A stretch of DNA of 64,000 nucleotides, taken from positions 78,810-142,809 of the forward strand of contig JAHWKY010000011.1 in NCBI GenBank assembly GCA_019347575.1, written 5' to 3'. The notes beneath the pieces are model-generated. The model had not been told where the DNA came from. It did not search any database and was given only the letters and a program-made list of their open reading frames with translations. Position 1 is the stretch's first letter, and every line of letters begins with the position of its first letter. Below are positions 61,394 through 64,000 of the stretch, in pieces. The stretch comes from Actinomycetota bacterium (GTDB taxonomy: Bacteria; Actinomycetota; Nitriliruptoria; Nitriliruptorales; Nitriliruptoraceae). Position numbers and translations under genes: made by a program.

Positions 61394-64000
61394 GCTCGTG
61401 CGCCTGCTCGCCGCCGTGATCGCCATCGCGGGGCTGCTGGGAACGGCGACCGTGCCCGGGCTGCTCACCGTCGACCAGACGCTGGCAGCAGCGTCCGAGA
61501 CGCTCGACGAGATGGGCACCCTGCCAGAGGAGTTCTCGCCGCTCGCGGTGCGCTCGCGGGTCCTGGCCGCGGACGGCTCCGAGATCGCGATCCTCGCCGG
61601 CCCCGAGAACCGCATCACGGTGCCGTTGGACGCCATCCCGGACGTCACCCGCGACGCGGTCCTGGCTGCCGAGGACTCCGACTTCTACGAGCACAGCGGC
61701 GTCGACCACGACGCCATCATCCGCGCCCTGGTCGCCAACGTCGCCGAAGGCCGGGTTGAGCAGGGTGGCTCGACCATCACCCAGCAGTACGTGAAGAACA
61801 CCCTGCTGACCCCCGATCGGACCCTCGAGCGCAAGCTGCGCGAAGCCGTCACCTCCACCCGACTCGAGGCGGAGCTGACCAAGGACGAGATCCTCGAGCG
61901 CTACCTGAATCTCGCGTACTTCGGCAACGGGGTCTACGGCATCGCGACGGCCGCGGAGTTCTACTTCTCGAAGAACGTGAGTGACCTCGACGCCCCGGAG
62001 TCGGCGCTCCTGGCCGGTCTGATCCGCGCCCCCGAGGGGCTCGACCCCACCGTGGTCCCGGAGCGTGCCCGCGAGGTGCGCGACGCCGTGCTCCGCATGA
62101 TGGGGGCACTGGGCCACCTCGAAGCCGACGAGGTCGACGCCGCGATCGCCACCGATCTGGGGCTGCAGCTGAAGCCTCTGCCACCGCCACAGCACCCGTT
62201 CTTCCTCGAGTACATCAAGAAGCTGCTCCTGGAGCACCCCGCGCTGGGCGAGACCCGTGAGGAACGGGCGAACGTGCTCTTCGGCGGCGGGTTGACCATC
62301 CAGACCACGCTCGATCCGGTGCTCCAGGGCCACGCGCACGCCGCCATCACCGAGAACCTCGACGACCCCGTCGCCGACCCACTCGCAGGGATCGTCAGCA
62401 TGCAGCCGGGCACGGGTCGGATCCTCGCGATGGCGGGCGGCCCGAAGACCTTCGGCGACTGCGCGCCGGACGAGGACCCGTGCACGAGGACGAAGGTCAA
62501 CGCGCTCGTACCCGGGCTGGGCTCGTCGGGGCGGCAGGTCGGATCGTCGTTCAAGCCGGTCGTGCTCGCCGCGGCGCTGGATGCGGGGATCCCGACGTCG
62601 TGGCACACCAGCACGCACTCGGGGCAGACCATCGAGGACTGCGGGGCGCCGGGCGAGCCGTGGAAGCCGGTCAACTACGGCGGTGGTGGTGGTGGGACGC
62701 TCGACATGGTCAACGCCATCCGCAAGTCCAGCAACGTCTACCACGCCAAGCTGACCGCCGAGATCGGTCCCCAGACGGTCGTGGACATGGCGAGCCAGCT
62801 CGGTATCCGGACGCCACTGCAGCCGTTCTGCTCGCTGGGGCTCGGGGCGCAGGACCTGTTCCCGCTCGACATGGCCACCGCCTTCGCCACCTTCGCAGCC
62901 GAGGGTGTGCGCTGCCTGCCTCTGGCCATCACCGAGGTCCGTGACCGCACGGGTGAGGTGGTCATCCGCGACGAGCCGCAGTGCGAGGAGGTGCTCGATC
63001 CCGAGATCGCCCGGCAGATCTCCACGATGCTGCAGAAGGTCGTGGAGAGCGGTACCGGTACGGGTGCAAGGATCGGCCGCCCCGTCGCGGGCAAGACGGG
63101 TACGACCAACGACTGGCGGGACGCGTGGTTCGTGGGCTACACGCCCCAGCTCGCGACCGCGGTGTGGATGGGCTACGAGCAACCCTCCCCGATGCGCGGG
63201 ATCCTCGGCTACCGCACCATCACCGGCGGCACCGTCCCCGCGTCGATGTGGGCGACGTTCATGTCGGCCGCGCTCGAGGGTGTCGAGGTACTGCCGCTGC
63301 CCGACGAGCGCCTCAGGCGCTGGGTCCCGCCGCCTCCACCCCCACCCCCACCCGGGCCGCTGCCTCCTCCGCCGCCCCCGCCCGGCGGGGAGCCGCCGCC
63401 TCCGCCCCCTCCGCCGCCGCCGGTGCCGCCGGTCGGTCCCGGTCCGTGTGGCGACGCGGGGGCGGCGGGGTATCTGCATCCGGCCAAGATCCGGGTCTCG
63501 CGTGCCCAGGTGTTGCGTAGCGATCGTCGCCTGGATGTGTTTGCGCCGATCACCTCGCGGGCGCGGGGCGCCGAGGTCAAGGTCACCTATCAGGGCGACA
63601 ACCGCCGAGATACCTTCGAGGCTGAGGTGACCCCGGGTGGCGGTGCGTTGGATCACATCCGTTTCAAGGAGCCGATCACGCGGGGTCAGGCGCGCCTGGG
63701 CACGGGGATCGTGAATTTGAACTATCTGGGTGACGCGGATACGCGTCCGGAGCTCGTGCGCCTGCGCGCGGCCTCCCAACGCGCGGAGCTCGACGTCGAC
63801 GAGATCAGCCTGGTCGGCGATCGCCTGTCCGGCCAGGGCAGCGTGACCGACCGCGCAAAGGGCATAGTGCGCTTCCGTTACTCCTACGTGGCCCCTGACG
63901 GGTCACCCAAGGTCCATGAGGCGCGGGCAAAGATCAAGGACAACGGTGACTGGGAGCTGGAGAACGACGAGGTTCCGGCGCAGCTGGCGCAGTGTGGGGG
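61389..64000 (+). CDS. Class A penicillin-binding protein (GT51 and transpeptidase), truncated by window end
   Basis: At least 870 residues are visible with no stop before the window edge. A GTG at 61389 starts SLVRLLAAVIAIAGLLG, a membrane anchor. GT51 has the catalytic Glu95 in AAEDSDFYEHSG, QGGSTITQQYVKNTLL and RKLREAVTSTRLEAELTKDE. The transpeptidase has S386-S-F-K389, S447-S-N449 and K569-TGTT. It polymerises and cross-links peptidoglycan. A proline-rich linker (about 648-692) leads to a further domain (GYLHPAKIRVSRAQVLRSD, about 695 onward) that is not a PASTA or known PBP domain. Codon choice changes sharply at about 63470, where TAT, CAT and TTT appear after being absent over the first 2 kb. 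Confidence 0.93.
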   Translation, partial: MSLVRLLAAVIAIAGLLGTATVPGLLTVDQTLAAASETLDEMGTLPEEFSPLAVRSRVLAADGSEIAILAGPENRITVPLDAIPDVTRDAVLAAEDSDFYEHSGVDHDAIIRALVANVAEGRVEQGGSTITQQYVKNTLLTPDRTLERKLREAVTSTRLEAELTKDEILERYLNLAYFGNGVYGIATAAEFYFSKNVSDLDAPESALLAGLIRAPEGLDPTVVPERAREVRDAVLRMMGALGHLEADEVDAAIATDLGLQLKPLPPPQHPFFLEYIKKLLLEHPALGETREERANVLFGGGLTIQTTLDPVLQGHAHAAITENLDDPVADPLAGIVSMQPGTGRILAMAGGPKTFGDCAPDEDPCTRTKVNALVPGLGSSGRQVGSSFKPVVLAAALDAGIPTSWHTSTHSGQTIEDCGAPGEPWKPVNYGGGGGGTLDMVNAIRKSSNVYHAKLTAEIGPQTVVDMASQLGIRTPLQPFCSLGLGAQDLFPLDMATAFATFAAEGVRCLPLAITEVRDRTGEVVIRDEPQCEEVLDPEIARQISTMLQKVVESGTGTGARIGRPVAGKTGTTNDWRDAWFVGYTPQLATAVWMGYEQPSPMRGILGYRTITGGTVPASMWATFMSAALEGVEVLPLPDERLRRWVPPPPPPPPPGPLPPPPPPPGGEPPPPPPPPPPVPPVGPGPCGDAGAAGYLHPAKIRVSRAQVLRSDRRLDVFAPITSRARGAEVKVTYQGDNRRDTFEAEVTPGGGALDHIRFKEPITRGQARLGTGIVNLNYLGDADTRPELVRLRAASQRAELDVDEISLVGDRLSGQGSVTDRAKGIVRFRYSYVAPDGSPKVHEARAKIKDNGDWELENDEVPAQLAQCG

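Noticed and set aside
60000..63779. 1259-residue minus-strand open frame opposite serS and the PBP gene
   Set aside because: Both plus-strand genes have complete enzyme motifs; the antisense peptide is low-complexity.

Overview
The window is high-GC, densely coded DNA with frequent GTG and TTG starts. Several features point to Actinomycetota: a BldD-type regulator carrying the c-di-GMP signature, a HspR-controlled dnaK operon, an actinobacterial-type DnaJ, a dcd gene of the dUMP-forming actinobacterial kind, LPxTG-like sorting signals and promoter hexamers placed for leaderless transcription. The mix of CWB2 repeats, Calx-beta domains and many secreted orphans suggests a deep branch such as Nitriliruptoria/Euzebya, but that placement is inference. 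There is one tRNA (Gly, CCC anticodon), no rRNA, no CRISPR array and no intact mobile element.

Layout. 1-5.2 kb: the end of a WS/DGAT acyltransferase, a cell-wall-anchored GH15-like protein, a trans-sulfuration PLP enzyme and an M20 peptidase. 5.2-11 kb: a truncated PIN toxin, a secreted Asp-box protein, a DesK/NarL-type two-component pair split around a membrane protein, tRNA-Gly and a frameshifted nucleotidyltransferase-like remnant. 11-17.1 kb: dcd, a secreted protein with two sorting-signal-like segments, bldD, a membrane Fe-S reductase, peptide deformylase and an ACT-domain protein. 17.2-29.3 kb: a plus-strand run of cell-surface genes. It holds two large paralogous secreted proteins (17270 and 21319) flanking two DUF192-type lipoproteins, a Calx-beta/CWB2 surface protein, a 54-residue membrane protein, an ECF sigma factor and a membrane anti-sigma-like partner. 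30.2-37.7 kb: the heat-shock operon dnaK-hsp20-grpE-dnaJ-hspR-clpB behind a HAIR-like operator. 37.8-44.8 kb: arylsulfotransferase, phytoene-desaturase-like oxidoreductase, Eis-like acetyltransferase, PPOX/F420 protein, DUF2090 aldolase-like protein, dodecin and an S1 protease. 44.9-49.3 kb: purA-purD-purE-(53-residue ORF)-purC. 49.3-57.5 kb: DsrE-like protein, a branched-chain amino-acid-type ABC transporter whose permease carries an extra extracellular domain, and larC-larB. 57.5-64 kb: DUF4446 protein, pheA, a strictosidine-synthase-like protein, serS and a class A penicillin-binding protein that runs off the end.

The strongest candidate for something undescribed is the 17.2-29.3 kb surface cluster. 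The two large paralogs share conserved cysteine pairs and a C-terminal module that also appears in simpler form in the adjacent CWB2 protein. Both carry the same promoter-like sequence upstream (GCAGGAAC-N13-GTCGAAGT), which resembles an ECF-type promoter, and an ECF sigma factor is encoded at the end of the run. Other points worth checking are a livH permease fused to an N-terminal beta-sandwich domain, a codon-usage break inside the penicillin-binding protein at its proline-rich linker, tandem and direct repeats beside grpE, purE and the desaturase-like gene, and two small genes of 53-54 codons.
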